57,977 nucleotides of DNA from Alistipes sp. (GTDB taxonomy: Bacteria; Bacteroidota; Bacteroidia; Bacteroidales; Rikenellaceae), in contig JAFVRN010000009.1 in NCBI GenBank assembly GCA_017504265.1, positions 1-57,977 on the forward strand, read 5' to 3'. The notes beneath the pieces are model-generated. The model saw only the letters and a program-made list of their open reading frames with translations. It did no database searches and was not told where the DNA came from. A program made the position numbers and the translations under genes. Shown here piece by piece: positions 1 through 6,631 of the stretch (the first letter of the stretch is position 1; every line of letters begins with the position of its first letter).

Positions 1-77
1 AGGTAACGAATAGAATAACCTTCTTCGAGCATCCTCATATATTTGAGCAATGCTCCATAATCGTGCTTTTTGCGCAT
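1..77 (-). CDS. partial N-terminus of an IS3-type transposase OrfA (runs off left edge)
   Basis: Reading the minus strand from ATG at 77 gives MRKKHDYGALLKYMRMLEEG and then YSIRY before the window ends. It looks like the start of a helix-turn-helix protein of the kind found in OrfA of IS3-family elements. The sequence just upstream (123 down to about 97 on the minus strand) matches an IS3-like terminal inverted repeat. Only 25 codons are visible, so the DNA-binding fold is inferred from the sequence style and the flanking repeat. It could be another HTH protein, but its distance from the repeat fits an insertion sequence. Confidence 0.5.
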   Translation of the reverse strand, partial: MRKKHDYGALLKYMRMLEEGYSIRY

Positions 78-123
78 AAAGAAACCCCAAAAGTTTTTTG
101 TCTAAACTTTTGGGGTCACTTCA
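1..123 (-). mobile_element. left end of an IS3-family-like insertion sequence
   Basis: On the minus strand from 123 the DNA reads TGAAGTGACCCCAAAAGTTT and then AGACA, the pattern TGA-n-TG-n-nCCCC-AAAA-GTT-n-n-ACA seen at IS3-family ends (family pattern from memory). The start codon of the partial ORF lies about 45 nt inside. Bases 85-96 and 104-115 also form a perfect 12-bp inverted repeat, which may limit read-through into the element. Outside the end, bases 124 onward (AACTTGTTGGACACGC) are identical to the 3' arm of the dispersed hairpin at 39960-39975, so the element appears inserted in the loop of such a hairpin. The other end is not in the window. Confidence 0.5.
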
Positions 124-230
124 AACTTGTTGGACACGCCCTGTTTTTTACCATATATACGACCAATAAGCCCAATAAGCCCCAATAAGCCGTGTAACGC
201 TATTTTAGGACGGGACAAGGTATAAAAACA

Positions 231-256
231 AAGAAGATGTCTTTCGACATCTTCTT
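231..256 (-). terminator. intrinsic terminator of tRNA-Val
   Basis: A perfect 11-bp stem (AAGAAGATGTC / GACATCTTCTT) with a 4-nt loop is followed on the minus strand by a T-rich run (TTTGTTTTTAT). It lies just downstream of the tRNA-Val 3' end. Confidence 0.75.
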
Positions 257-266
257 GTTTTGTTTG

Positions 267-341
267 TGGGAGCAAAGGGATTCGAACCCCTGACCCTCTG
301 CTTGTAAGGCAGATGCTCTGAACCAGCTGAGCTATGCTCCC
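267..341 (-). tRNA. tRNA-Val (anticodon TAC)
   Basis: The minus strand folds into a complete cloverleaf: 7-bp acceptor GGGAGCA/TGCTCCC, D stem GCTC/GAGC, anticodon stem TCTGC/GCAGA with loop CTTACAA (anticodon TAC, valine), a five-base variable region, and a T arm with TTCGAAT. The discriminator is A. CCA is not encoded, as is usual in this phylum. It is transcribed alone, from the TACCTTTG box at 363-370 to the terminator at 231-256. Confidence 0.93.
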
Positions 342-362
342 GAATTGTAAGGCTTGGGACTG

Positions 363-370
363 CAAAGGTA
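363..370 (-). promoter_or_regulatory. promoter -7 box of tRNA-Val
   Basis: The minus strand reads TACCTTTG, an exact match to the Bacteroidetes TAnnTTTG box, 21 nt upstream of the tRNA 5' end. Confidence 0.7.
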
Positions 371-505
371 GATATTATTTTTTAATCTGCAAATTTTTTG
401 ATAAGTTTTTTAAGAGTCTTGTCATCTTTCGAAGCTCGACCGCATCTTCTGCCCATCTTATTTGCAGCTATCTCTACACTCTTTTGTGCATTCCCAGCAC
501 TTGTG

Positions 506-579
506 CGCCTGAACAAGGACTTGAACCTAGGACCCCATGATTAACAGTCATGTGCTCTAACCAACTGAGCTATTCAGGC
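506..579 (-). tRNA. tRNA-Asn (anticodon GTT)
   Basis: The minus strand has a perfect 7-bp acceptor GCCTGAA/TTCAGGC, D stem GCTC/GAGC, and anticodon stem CATGA/TCATG with loop CTGTTAA (anticodon GTT, asparagine). The discriminator is G and CCA is not encoded. The T stem CTAGG/CCTTG has one U-U mismatch at the second pair, which is unusual but leaves four good pairs. It has its own promoter at 613-620 and no clear hairpin terminator downstream, so it may read through to the tRNA-Val promoter region. Confidence 0.92.
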
Positions 580-612
580 ATTGTAAAAGAACGTTATCTT
601 TCGATTGCGGTG

Positions 613-620
613 CAAAGGTA
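613..620 (-). promoter_or_regulatory. promoter -7 box of tRNA-Asn
   Basis: The minus strand reads TACCTTTG, an exact TAnnTTTG box, about 33 nt upstream of the tRNA-Asn 5' end. Confidence 0.65.
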
Positions 621-703
621 AGGCAATTTTTTTATTCTGCAAACTTTTTGCGAAAAATTTTTCAAAAAAATGCGTGGTTATGCCAAAAATCGTCGATATA
701 ACA

Positions 704-711
704 TATCTTTG
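704..711 (+). promoter_or_regulatory. promoter -7 box of DUF1573 gene
   Basis: TATCTTTG ends only 4 nt before the ATG at 716. A start site at the usual distance downstream would give a leaderless or almost leaderless mRNA. Confidence 0.6.
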
Positions 712-715
712 TAGT

Positions 716-1819
716 ATGAAACACCTATATTACATACTCGCGTTGTTGCTCGTCGTATGCTCCTCACCTGTTGTCGCGCAGAGGGGTGGTGGCAGTGCCC
801 TGCGCTTTGTAAACGATACGGCCGACTATGGCTATATCGACGAGGAGGGTGGTGAGGTGGTATGCAGCTTCGAGGCGGTAAACGAAGGTGATGCCCCCGT
901 GGAGGTGATAAATATCGTCACTACGTGCGGCTGTACTACGGCACAATGGAGGCGAGGTAGCATCGAGCCCGACTCGTTGTTCCGTTTCGAGGTGCGTTAC
1001 AACCCAATGAACCGTCCGGGACGTATAGACCGTACTATCTTTGTCCATACGTCGGATGCGGCAGAGCCTACGCGCCTGCGTATCACGGGTTATGTCAATG
1101 CACGTCCTCTGTCGGTCGAGGAGCAGTATCCCTTCGACATGGGTTGCGGTGTGAGGGTCGATGTAACCTTCCGTGCTTTGGGGTATGTAGAGCAGGGCAA
1201 GAGCGTCGAGCAGTATATATCCTATATCAATACGTCGCAGCGTAGCGTGGAACTTGCGTTGTGCAGCGTCCGAAGTTCGGGTATGCTCACCTTGGATATG
1301 CCCTCAAAAGTTGCGGCAGGCGAGAAGGGACGTATCGTGCTACGTTACACGCTCGATGAGAGCAGCGGTGTCTACGGTACGCTTAACGATGTATACGAGG
1401 TGCTGGTCGATGGCCATAAATCGCAGTACGATATATCGGCACACGCCATTGCGGTAGATAATTTCGATATGGTGGATGATATTTTAGCACCAAAGGCCGA
1501 TATTTCGAAAAAAATTATTAAATTTGGGGATGTAAAACGCGATGAAGGTATTTTGGTTGAGAGCTTCGAGGTGCATAACAGCGGTGGCTCGCCCCTTATA
1601 GTGCGACAAGTGGAGAGTAGCGATGCCTCGATTGAGGTTGCATCCAACGGCGATGATACCATAGCACCCAACGCAACAGCTACATACTATGTTAAGTTAA
1701 ATACGGCAGCTATCAGCGATTATGACAATCCGCTGGTTGCACGTGTTTATCTTATCACAAACGACCCGATGCGCCCTATGCAGAGCGTCAGGGTCAATGC
1801 CTTGCCCAACGACTTATAA
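716..1819 (+). CDS. DUF1573 domain exported protein
   Basis: This 367-residue protein starts with a signal peptide (MKHLYYILALLLVVCSSPVV, cleavage near AQ). It then has an Ig-like DUF1573 domain with the family hallmark of a CGC motif (TTCGCTT) after a stretch of alternating hydrophobic residues. A second DUF1573-like domain near residues 260-360 (KIIKFGDVKRDEG, VHNSGGSPLIV, LITNDP) lacks the cysteines. The function is not established; these proteins are exported and common in Bacteroidetes. The start at 716 was preferred over ATG codons at 605 and 680 because it begins the signal peptide and sits right after a TATCTTTG box. The gene is 34 nt upstream of nfnA and could be co-transcribed with it. 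Confidence 0.8.
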   Translation: MKHLYYILALLLVVCSSPVVAQRGGGSALRFVNDTADYGYIDEEGGEVVCSFEAVNEGDAPVEVINIVTTCGCTTAQWRRGSIEPDSLFRFEVRYNPMNRPGRIDRTIFVHTSDAAEPTRLRITGYVNARPLSVEEQYPFDMGCGVRVDVTFRALGYVEQGKSVEQYISYINTSQRSVELALCSVRSSGMLTLDMPSKVAAGEKGRIVLRYTLDESSGVYGTLNDVYEVLVDGHKSQYDISAHAIAVDNFDMVDDILAPKADISKKIIKFGDVKRDEGILVESFEVHNSGGSPLIVRQVESSDASIEVASNGDDTIAPNATATYYVKLNTAAISDYDNPLVARVYLITNDPMRPMQSVRVNALPNDL

Positions 1820-1853
1820 AGACTAAAATAGATTATAACTTAAAACCTTAAAA

Positions 1854-2717
1854 ATGTTTAAGATTGTTGAAAAACGCAAGCTCGCCGAGAACATCTACGA
1901 GATGAAGGTGGCGGCTGAGCGTGTAGCTCGTGCAGCTCTCCCCGGACAGTTCGTCATCGTACGTGTAAATGAGGGTGGTGAGCGTGTACCTTTGACCATT
2001 GCCGACTACGATGTCGAGGCAGGTACGGTGACTATCGTAACCCAGACCATCGGTCTGTCTACCAGAAAGATTTGCGCTCTCGAAGTGGGCGATTCGTTGG
2101 CCGACTTTGCAGGGCCTCTCGGTCGTCCTTCGGAGTTCGTACATATGCCTGTTGAGGAGTTGCGCAAGATGAAGTATCTCTTCGTAGCGGGAGGTGTCGG
2201 CACAGCACCTGTATACCCACAGGTTAAGTGGCTTAAGGAGCATGGCGTGGAGTGCGATGTGATTATAGGTGCCAAGAGCAGCAATATGCTTATCTACATC
2301 GATGAGATGTCGAAGGTGGGTAACGTTCATATCGCTACCGATGACGGTACGCAGGGATATAAGGGTCTTGTTACGGGTCTTATGACCGAACTTGTTGAGG
2401 GCGAGGGACGTAAGTATGACGAGTGTGTAGCTATCGGCCCTATGATTATGATGAAGTTTATTACGCTCACTACCAAGCCTTGGGGCTTGAAGACCACAGT
2501 GTCGCTCAATGCTCTGATGGTGGATGGTACGGGTATGTGTGGTGCATGCCGTGTGTCGGTAGGTGGCAAGACACTCTTTACGTGTGTTGATGGCCCTGAG
2601 TTCGATGGTCATCAGGTGGACTTCGACGAGGCTATACGCCGTCAGTCGATGTACCGTAATCAGGAGAGAACAGCAAAAGAAAACTACGAACATAATTGTA
2701 AGTGCTATGGCGAATAA
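1854..2717 (+). CDS. nfnA: NfnA-like ferredoxin:NADP+ oxidoreductase, FAD / [2Fe-2S] subunit
   Basis: This 287-residue protein belongs to the dihydroorotate-dehydrogenase-electron-transfer-like family. The N-terminal half has the FAD-binding barrel (PGQFVIVR, RVPLTIADYD), the middle the NAD-binding motif (LFVAGGVGTAPVYPQ), and the C-terminus the [2Fe-2S] cysteines (GTGMCGACRVSV, FTCVDGPEFDGH). With the next gene it forms the NfnAB/SudAB pair. Known members bifurcate electrons between NADPH, NAD+ and ferredoxin, or act as sulfide dehydrogenase or glutamate-synthase-like enzymes. The 11-nt overlap with nfnB supports stoichiometric translation. NfnA is favoured from the pairing; the exact electron partners cannot be read from sequence. 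Confidence 0.85.
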   Translation: MFKIVEKRKLAENIYEMKVAAERVARAALPGQFVIVRVNEGGERVPLTIADYDVEAGTVTIVTQTIGLSTRKICALEVGDSLADFAGPLGRPSEFVHMPVEELRKMKYLFVAGGVGTAPVYPQVKWLKEHGVECDVIIGAKSSNMLIYIDEMSKVGNVHIATDDGTQGYKGLVTGLMTELVEGEGRKYDECVAIGPMIMMKFITLTTKPWGLKTTVSLNALMVDGTGMCGACRVSVGGKTLFTCVDGPEFDGHQVDFDEAIRRQSMYRNQERTAKENYEHNCKCYGE

Positions 2718-4101
2718 GATACCACGAGTGCCTGTACGTGAGCAGGATCCGGTAGTACGTGCTACCAATTTTGAAGAGGTTTGTTACGGTTATAGCTGGG
2801 AAGAGGCCTCGCTCGAAGCAACACGCTGCCTTAACTGCAAGAATCCACGTTGTGTGGCAGCCTGTCCGGTAAACATCCATATTCCTGACTTTATTAAGTG
2901 TATCGTCGAAGGCGACCTTCGTGCGGCTGCCGACACCATACATCTCGATAGTTCGTTGCCTTCGATTTGTGGCCGTGTATGTCCTCAGGAGTCACAGTGC
3001 GAGGGTTCGTGTGTCTTGGGTATCAAGGGCGAGCCTGTGGCTATCGGTAAGTTGGAGCGTTTCGTAGGCGACTGGGCGTTGGAGCACTCTGCCGAGGTGG
3101 AGAGTGTGGCCATAGAGCCTAACGGCCATCGTGTAGCTGTGGTAGGTAGTGGCCCTGCGGGTTTGGCCTGCGCGAGCGACTTGGCGAAGTTGGGCTATAA
3201 GGTGGATGTATTCGAGGCGTTGCATAAGCTTGGTGGCGTATTGTCGTACGGTATTCCTGAGTTCCGTCTGCCTAAGGATAGGGTTGTGGCACGTGAGATT
3301 GCCGAGGTTAAGAAACTTGGTGTAAGATTCGAGACCGATGTTATCGTAGGCCGCACGCTTACCATCGACTCGTTGCTAGACGAGGAGGGCTACGATGCAG
3401 TCTTTGTAGGCTCGGGTGCCGGTTTGCCCCGCTTTATGGGTATCGAGGGCGAGAACCTCAATGGCGTATTGTCTGCCAACGAGTTCCTTACACGTGTAAA
3501 CCTTATGGGCGCGTGGAATCCCGAGAAGTCGGATACCCCTGTATATGTGGGTCGTAAGGTTGTTGTCGTAGGTGGCGGTAACGTGGCTATGGATGCTGTG
3601 CGTACAGCCAAGCGTCTTGGTGCTGAGGCCGTTATCGTTTATCGTCGTGGCGAGGCAGAGCTTCCTGCACGTAAGGAGGAGGTACACCACGCCAAGGAGG
3701 AGGGCATAGAGTTCCGTATGCTTACCAATCCTACGCGTATACTCGGTACGGATGATGGCTGGGTTAGAGGTATCAACTGCGTGGAGATGGAGCTCGGAGA
3801 GCCCGATGCAAGTGGCCGTCGCTCACCGCAGGAGAAGCCGGGCTCAGACTTCGTTATAGATTGTGATGTGGTGATTATGGCTCTTGGTACATCGCCCAAC
3901 CCGCTAATCTCGTCTACGACAAGCGGTCTTAATATCAACCGTCGTGGTTGTATCGAGGCCGACGAGATGGGCGTGACATCAAGAGAGGGCGTATTCGCCG
4001 GTGGTGATGCCGTGACGGGTGCTGCTACCGTGATTTTGGCCATGGGCGCAGGACGTAAGGCGGCCAAGGCTATCGACGAGTATGTCAAGTCGAAGAGATA
4101 G
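2707..4101 (+). CDS. nfnB: NfnB / GltD-like NADPH oxidoreductase subunit
   Basis: This 464-residue flavoprotein is of the GltD/GltA-small-subunit type. The N-terminal dihydroprymidine-dehydrogenase-like domain carries two [4Fe-4S] cysteine sets (CLNCKNPRCVAACPVNIHIP and CGRVCPQESQCEGSC). Two Rossmann motifs follow: VAVVGSGPAGLACA for FAD (about residue 140) and VVVVGGGNVAMDAVRTAKRL for NADPH (about 280). The C-terminus has GGDAVTGAATVI. It is often annotated as homotetrameric glutamate synthase gltA, but the upstream partner favours NfnB. ATG 2707 was chosen because it starts the conserved region and overlaps nfnA by 11 nt; the in-frame extension back to 2563 lies inside nfnA. Confidence 0.86.
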   Translation: MANKIPRVPVREQDPVVRATNFEEVCYGYSWEEASLEATRCLNCKNPRCVAACPVNIHIPDFIKCIVEGDLRAAADTIHLDSSLPSICGRVCPQESQCEGSCVLGIKGEPVAIGKLERFVGDWALEHSAEVESVAIEPNGHRVAVVGSGPAGLACASDLAKLGYKVDVFEALHKLGGVLSYGIPEFRLPKDRVVAREIAEVKKLGVRFETDVIVGRTLTIDSLLDEEGYDAVFVGSGAGLPRFMGIEGENLNGVLSANEFLTRVNLMGAWNPEKSDTPVYVGRKVVVVGGGNVAMDAVRTAKRLGAEAVIVYRRGEAELPARKEEVHHAKEEGIEFRMLTNPTRILGTDDGWVRGINCVEMELGEPDASGRRSPQEKPGSDFVIDCDVVIMALGTSPNPLISSTTSGLNINRRGCIEADEMGVTSREGVFAGGDAVTGAATVILAMGAGRKAAKAIDEYVKSKR

Positions 4102-4114
4102 AGAGTCGTAGCGC

Positions 4115-4147
4115 AGCTTCAAAATAGCTCTTGTTATACAACTTCTA
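4115..4147 (+). repeat. dispersed intergenic element, copy 1 (33-bp leader)
   Basis: The 33 bp beginning AGCTTCAAAATAGCTCTTG match 39905-39937 with a single difference, and in both places lie directly before a GCGTG-CCAA hairpin. It is noncoding and lies between nfnB and clpA. Confidence 0.8.
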
Positions 4148-4153
4148 AAATAG

Positions 4154-4184
4154 GGAGCGTGCCCAATAAGTTTGGACACGCTCC
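4154..4184. terminator. bidirectional hairpin terminator between nfnB and clpA
   Basis: An 8-bp perfect stem (GGAGCGTG / CACGCTCC) has an inner CCCAA-TTTGG pairing. T-rich DNA follows it on the plus side (TTATTTGTT) and on the minus side (TATTTTAG). It sits between two convergent genes. It belongs to the same family as the hairpins at 26592 and 39946. Confidence 0.75.
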
Positions 4185-4191
4185 TTATTTG

Positions 4192-6477
4192 TTATGCTGC
4201 ACGTCGCGAGCGCACCTGCAACTCTATCTTATTGCCGCGCAGCGTAGCATAGATACGTCGTCCGACGATGTCGCAACCCTCGACAAGCATCGTAGCAATG
4301 GGTACTTCGAGATATGTGGCGATGATACGCTTAACGGCCCTTGCACCGTAGCGTCTGTCGTATCCTTTCTCGGCAAGCAGCAGACGTACGCGTGGCGATA
4401 TGTCGAGCTCGATATTATGTCGTAGCAGTCGCCCGACGATAGTATTAATCTCGATATCGACGATACGTAGCATATCCTCCTTGGATATGTGGTCGAAGAG
4501 GACAACCTCGTCGATGCGGTTCATCAGCTCGGGGGTAAAGTGTGCCTCGACAGCACGAAGATAGCGACTGTCGTTGCTGTCGTGTTGTTCGTTATTCTTC
4601 GTAGGCAACCCATACCCTATAGGTTCGTGGCGGTGTGCAGGGTTAGAACCTAAGTTCGAGGTGAGGATGATAATCGTGTGTCGGAAGTCTATCTCACGCC
4701 CCAAACTATCCGTTAGGCGACCTTCGTCGAAGATCTGTAACAGCAGGTTGTATATGTCGTGGTGAGCCTTCTCAATCTCGTCGAGAAGGAGTACTGAGTA
4801 GGGGTTGCGACGTACCGCCTCGCTAAGCTCACCACCCTCGCCATAGCCGACATATCCCGGAGGTGAGCCTATAAGACGAGAGATGGTGTGCCGCTCCTGA
4901 TACTCCGACATATCGACACGTATCAGGCTGCGATGGTGGCTGTATAGCAACTCCGCGAGGTGCTTGGCCATAAGCGTCTTACCAACCCCCGTAGGCCCGA
5001 CAAAGAGAAAGACACCCCACGGACGTTGTGCATCGCTGAGTCCTGTGCGAGAGCGAAATATGGTGCGTGTGATGCTCTCTATTGCCCGTTGCTGGCCTAT
5101 GATGCGTGTCGAGAGCTGCTTGCCGAGGCATTGCAGACGGCAACGCTCATCATCGGATAGTTGCTCAACGGGAATACCCGTGATGCGGTGTACCACCTGC
5201 TCTATATCCTCGCGTGTTATATTAATATAGGTATCGCCCTCGCTGCGGGGTGCTATGGCTCGGCGTGCGCCGGCCTCATCCATAATATCGATTGCCTTGT
5301 CCGGAAAGTGGCGCGTGGTAATATAACGCTCGGCAAGCTCTATGGTGGCATCCAGCGCCTCGGTGGTGTATCGCACACCGTGATACTCCTCGTAGTACGG
5401 CGTGAGATGTTCGATGACGTTGCGTGTATGCTCCGAGCTGAGAGGCGATACCCATACCCCTTGAAAGCGGCGTTCGAGGGCTGCATCACGCTCGATGGTC
5501 GCGCGGTACTCCTCGGGAGTGGTAGCACCTATGGTCTGCATCGTGCCACGTGCCAATGCCGGCTTTAACATATTGGCAACATCGAGTGAGCCTTGTGTAG
5601 CTCCTGCACCTACGATGGTGTGTATCTCGTCGATGAAGATGATTGTGTTGCGCTCGCGTGTAAGTATGTCGAGAAGCTCGCTCATACGCTCCTCGAACTC
5701 GCCACGAAACTTGGTGCCGGCAATGAGCCGTGCCATATCAATGGAGTATATCTGTTTCCCTGCCAAGGAGCGTGGTACGAGGCCCTGCGCAATACGTAGC
5801 GCAAGACCTTCGACAATGGCACTCTTGCCCACGCCGGCCTCGCCTATAAGTATCGGGTTATTCTTCTTACGGCGTGACAGGATATGTATCATACGCTCAA
5901 TCTCGCCATCTCGGCCTACGACAATGTCGATATCGCCTTGCAATGCTTTTAGCGTAAGGTTCTCGCCATACTTGCTGAGTTCGGTCTCGGCTGTTAGGCA
6001 TACTCCATAGCTGCTATGTGGCTTGGCTATATGGTGCCGAGGCGAAGAGTTACGTTCGCCAAGCTGGTTGATTGTTGTCGTGATGTCATCTGCATTGATG
6101 CCGTAGCCGGTGATAATCTTATGGCTGTGGGTATGACTATCGCATAGCGCAGAGTAGAGTATGTGCACGGTAGAGAGGCTCGGTGTCTCGATTGTGTCGC
6201 ACAGCGCCGTACATAGTCTGTCGTAGTAGCTGTCGGGACTCAGGCTCTCGTGCAGGGGAGTATTCTCTATGGCTGCCTTAATGCGACGAGGTAGTCGTTC
6301 CACCTGCCAGCTATCCATAAAGTGTGTCAATAGCTGGAAGGCCATCGTAGCATCATCCTCCAATATCGAGGCCACGAGGTAGTCCTTATACGAGGCCGTA
6401 ATACTCTTGCTGTTAAGCTCCTCGGTCGTACGATGTACGATAGATAGTAGTGTCTTCGAGATAGTGCTCTTTATCAT
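4192..6477 (-). CDS. clpA: ATP-dependent Clp protease ATP-binding subunit (ClpA type)
   Basis: This 761-residue AAA+ unfoldase feeds substrates to ClpP. Order: Clp_N repeats (to about 150), first ATPase module with Walker A GEAGVGKS near residue 212 and Walker B IIFIDEIH, second module with GPTGVGKT near 493 and VLLLDEIEKAH, then the ClpB-type small domain. There is no long coiled-coil middle domain as in ClpB and no UVR motif as in ClpC, and the length equals ClpA. An IGYGLP tripeptide loop after the second Walker B resembles the ClpP-docking IG[FL] loop. The first ATG (6477) was preferred over an upstream TTG. No clpP or clpS is in the window. The gene appears monocistronic, bounded by hairpins on both sides. 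Confidence 0.88.
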   Translation of the reverse strand: MIKSTISKTLLSIVHRTTEELNSKSITASYKDYLVASILEDDATMAFQLLTHFMDSWQVERLPRRIKAAIENTPLHESLSPDSYYDRLCTALCDTIETPSLSTVHILYSALCDSHTHSHKIITGYGINADDITTTINQLGERNSSPRHHIAKPHSSYGVCLTAETELSKYGENLTLKALQGDIDIVVGRDGEIERMIHILSRRKKNNPILIGEAGVGKSAIVEGLALRIAQGLVPRSLAGKQIYSIDMARLIAGTKFRGEFEERMSELLDILTRERNTIIFIDEIHTIVGAGATQGSLDVANMLKPALARGTMQTIGATTPEEYRATIERDAALERRFQGVWVSPLSSEHTRNVIEHLTPYYEEYHGVRYTTEALDATIELAERYITTRHFPDKAIDIMDEAGARRAIAPRSEGDTYINITREDIEQVVHRITGIPVEQLSDDERCRLQCLGKQLSTRIIGQQRAIESITRTIFRSRTGLSDAQRPWGVFLFVGPTGVGKTLMAKHLAELLYSHHRSLIRVDMSEYQERHTISRLIGSPPGYVGYGEGGELSEAVRRNPYSVLLLDEIEKAHHDIYNLLLQIFDEGRLTDSLGREIDFRHTIIILTSNLGSNPAHRHEPIGYGLPTKNNEQHDSNDSRYLRAVEAHFTPELMNRIDEVVLFDHISKEDMLRIVDIEINTIVGRLLRHNIELDISPRVRLLLAEKGYDRRYGARAVKRIIATYLEVPIATMLVEGCDIVGRRIYATLRGNKIELQVRSRRAA

Positions 6478-6566
6478 ACTCAATCAATAAAACTATTTTA
6501 TTCGTGCAAATAACGATAAAAGTAATATTGATATTGTATAAAAGGGTCAATATGTATATAGAAAAT

Positions 6567-6591
6567 GCCGCCGATGTAGATCATCGACGGC
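6567..6591 (-). terminator. intrinsic terminator of rpsA
   Basis: A 10-bp stem with one mismatch (GCCGTCGATG / CATCGGCGGC on the minus strand) is followed by ATTTTCTATA, 40 nt after the rpsA stop codon. Confidence 0.7.
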
Positions 6592-6631
6592 ACGCCTTAT
6601 AGTTGGGCAAGCCCACTATATGGATAGTCTG

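Noticed and set aside
2563-2706. N-terminal extension of nfnB
   Set aside because: It lies wholly within nfnA in another frame and bears no family similarity.
1848-2768. 306-codon open frame on the minus strand over nfnA
   Set aside because: The plus-strand reading is a clear NfnA with cofactor motifs. The antisense frame has no family motifs or start signals and is a by-product of codon bias.
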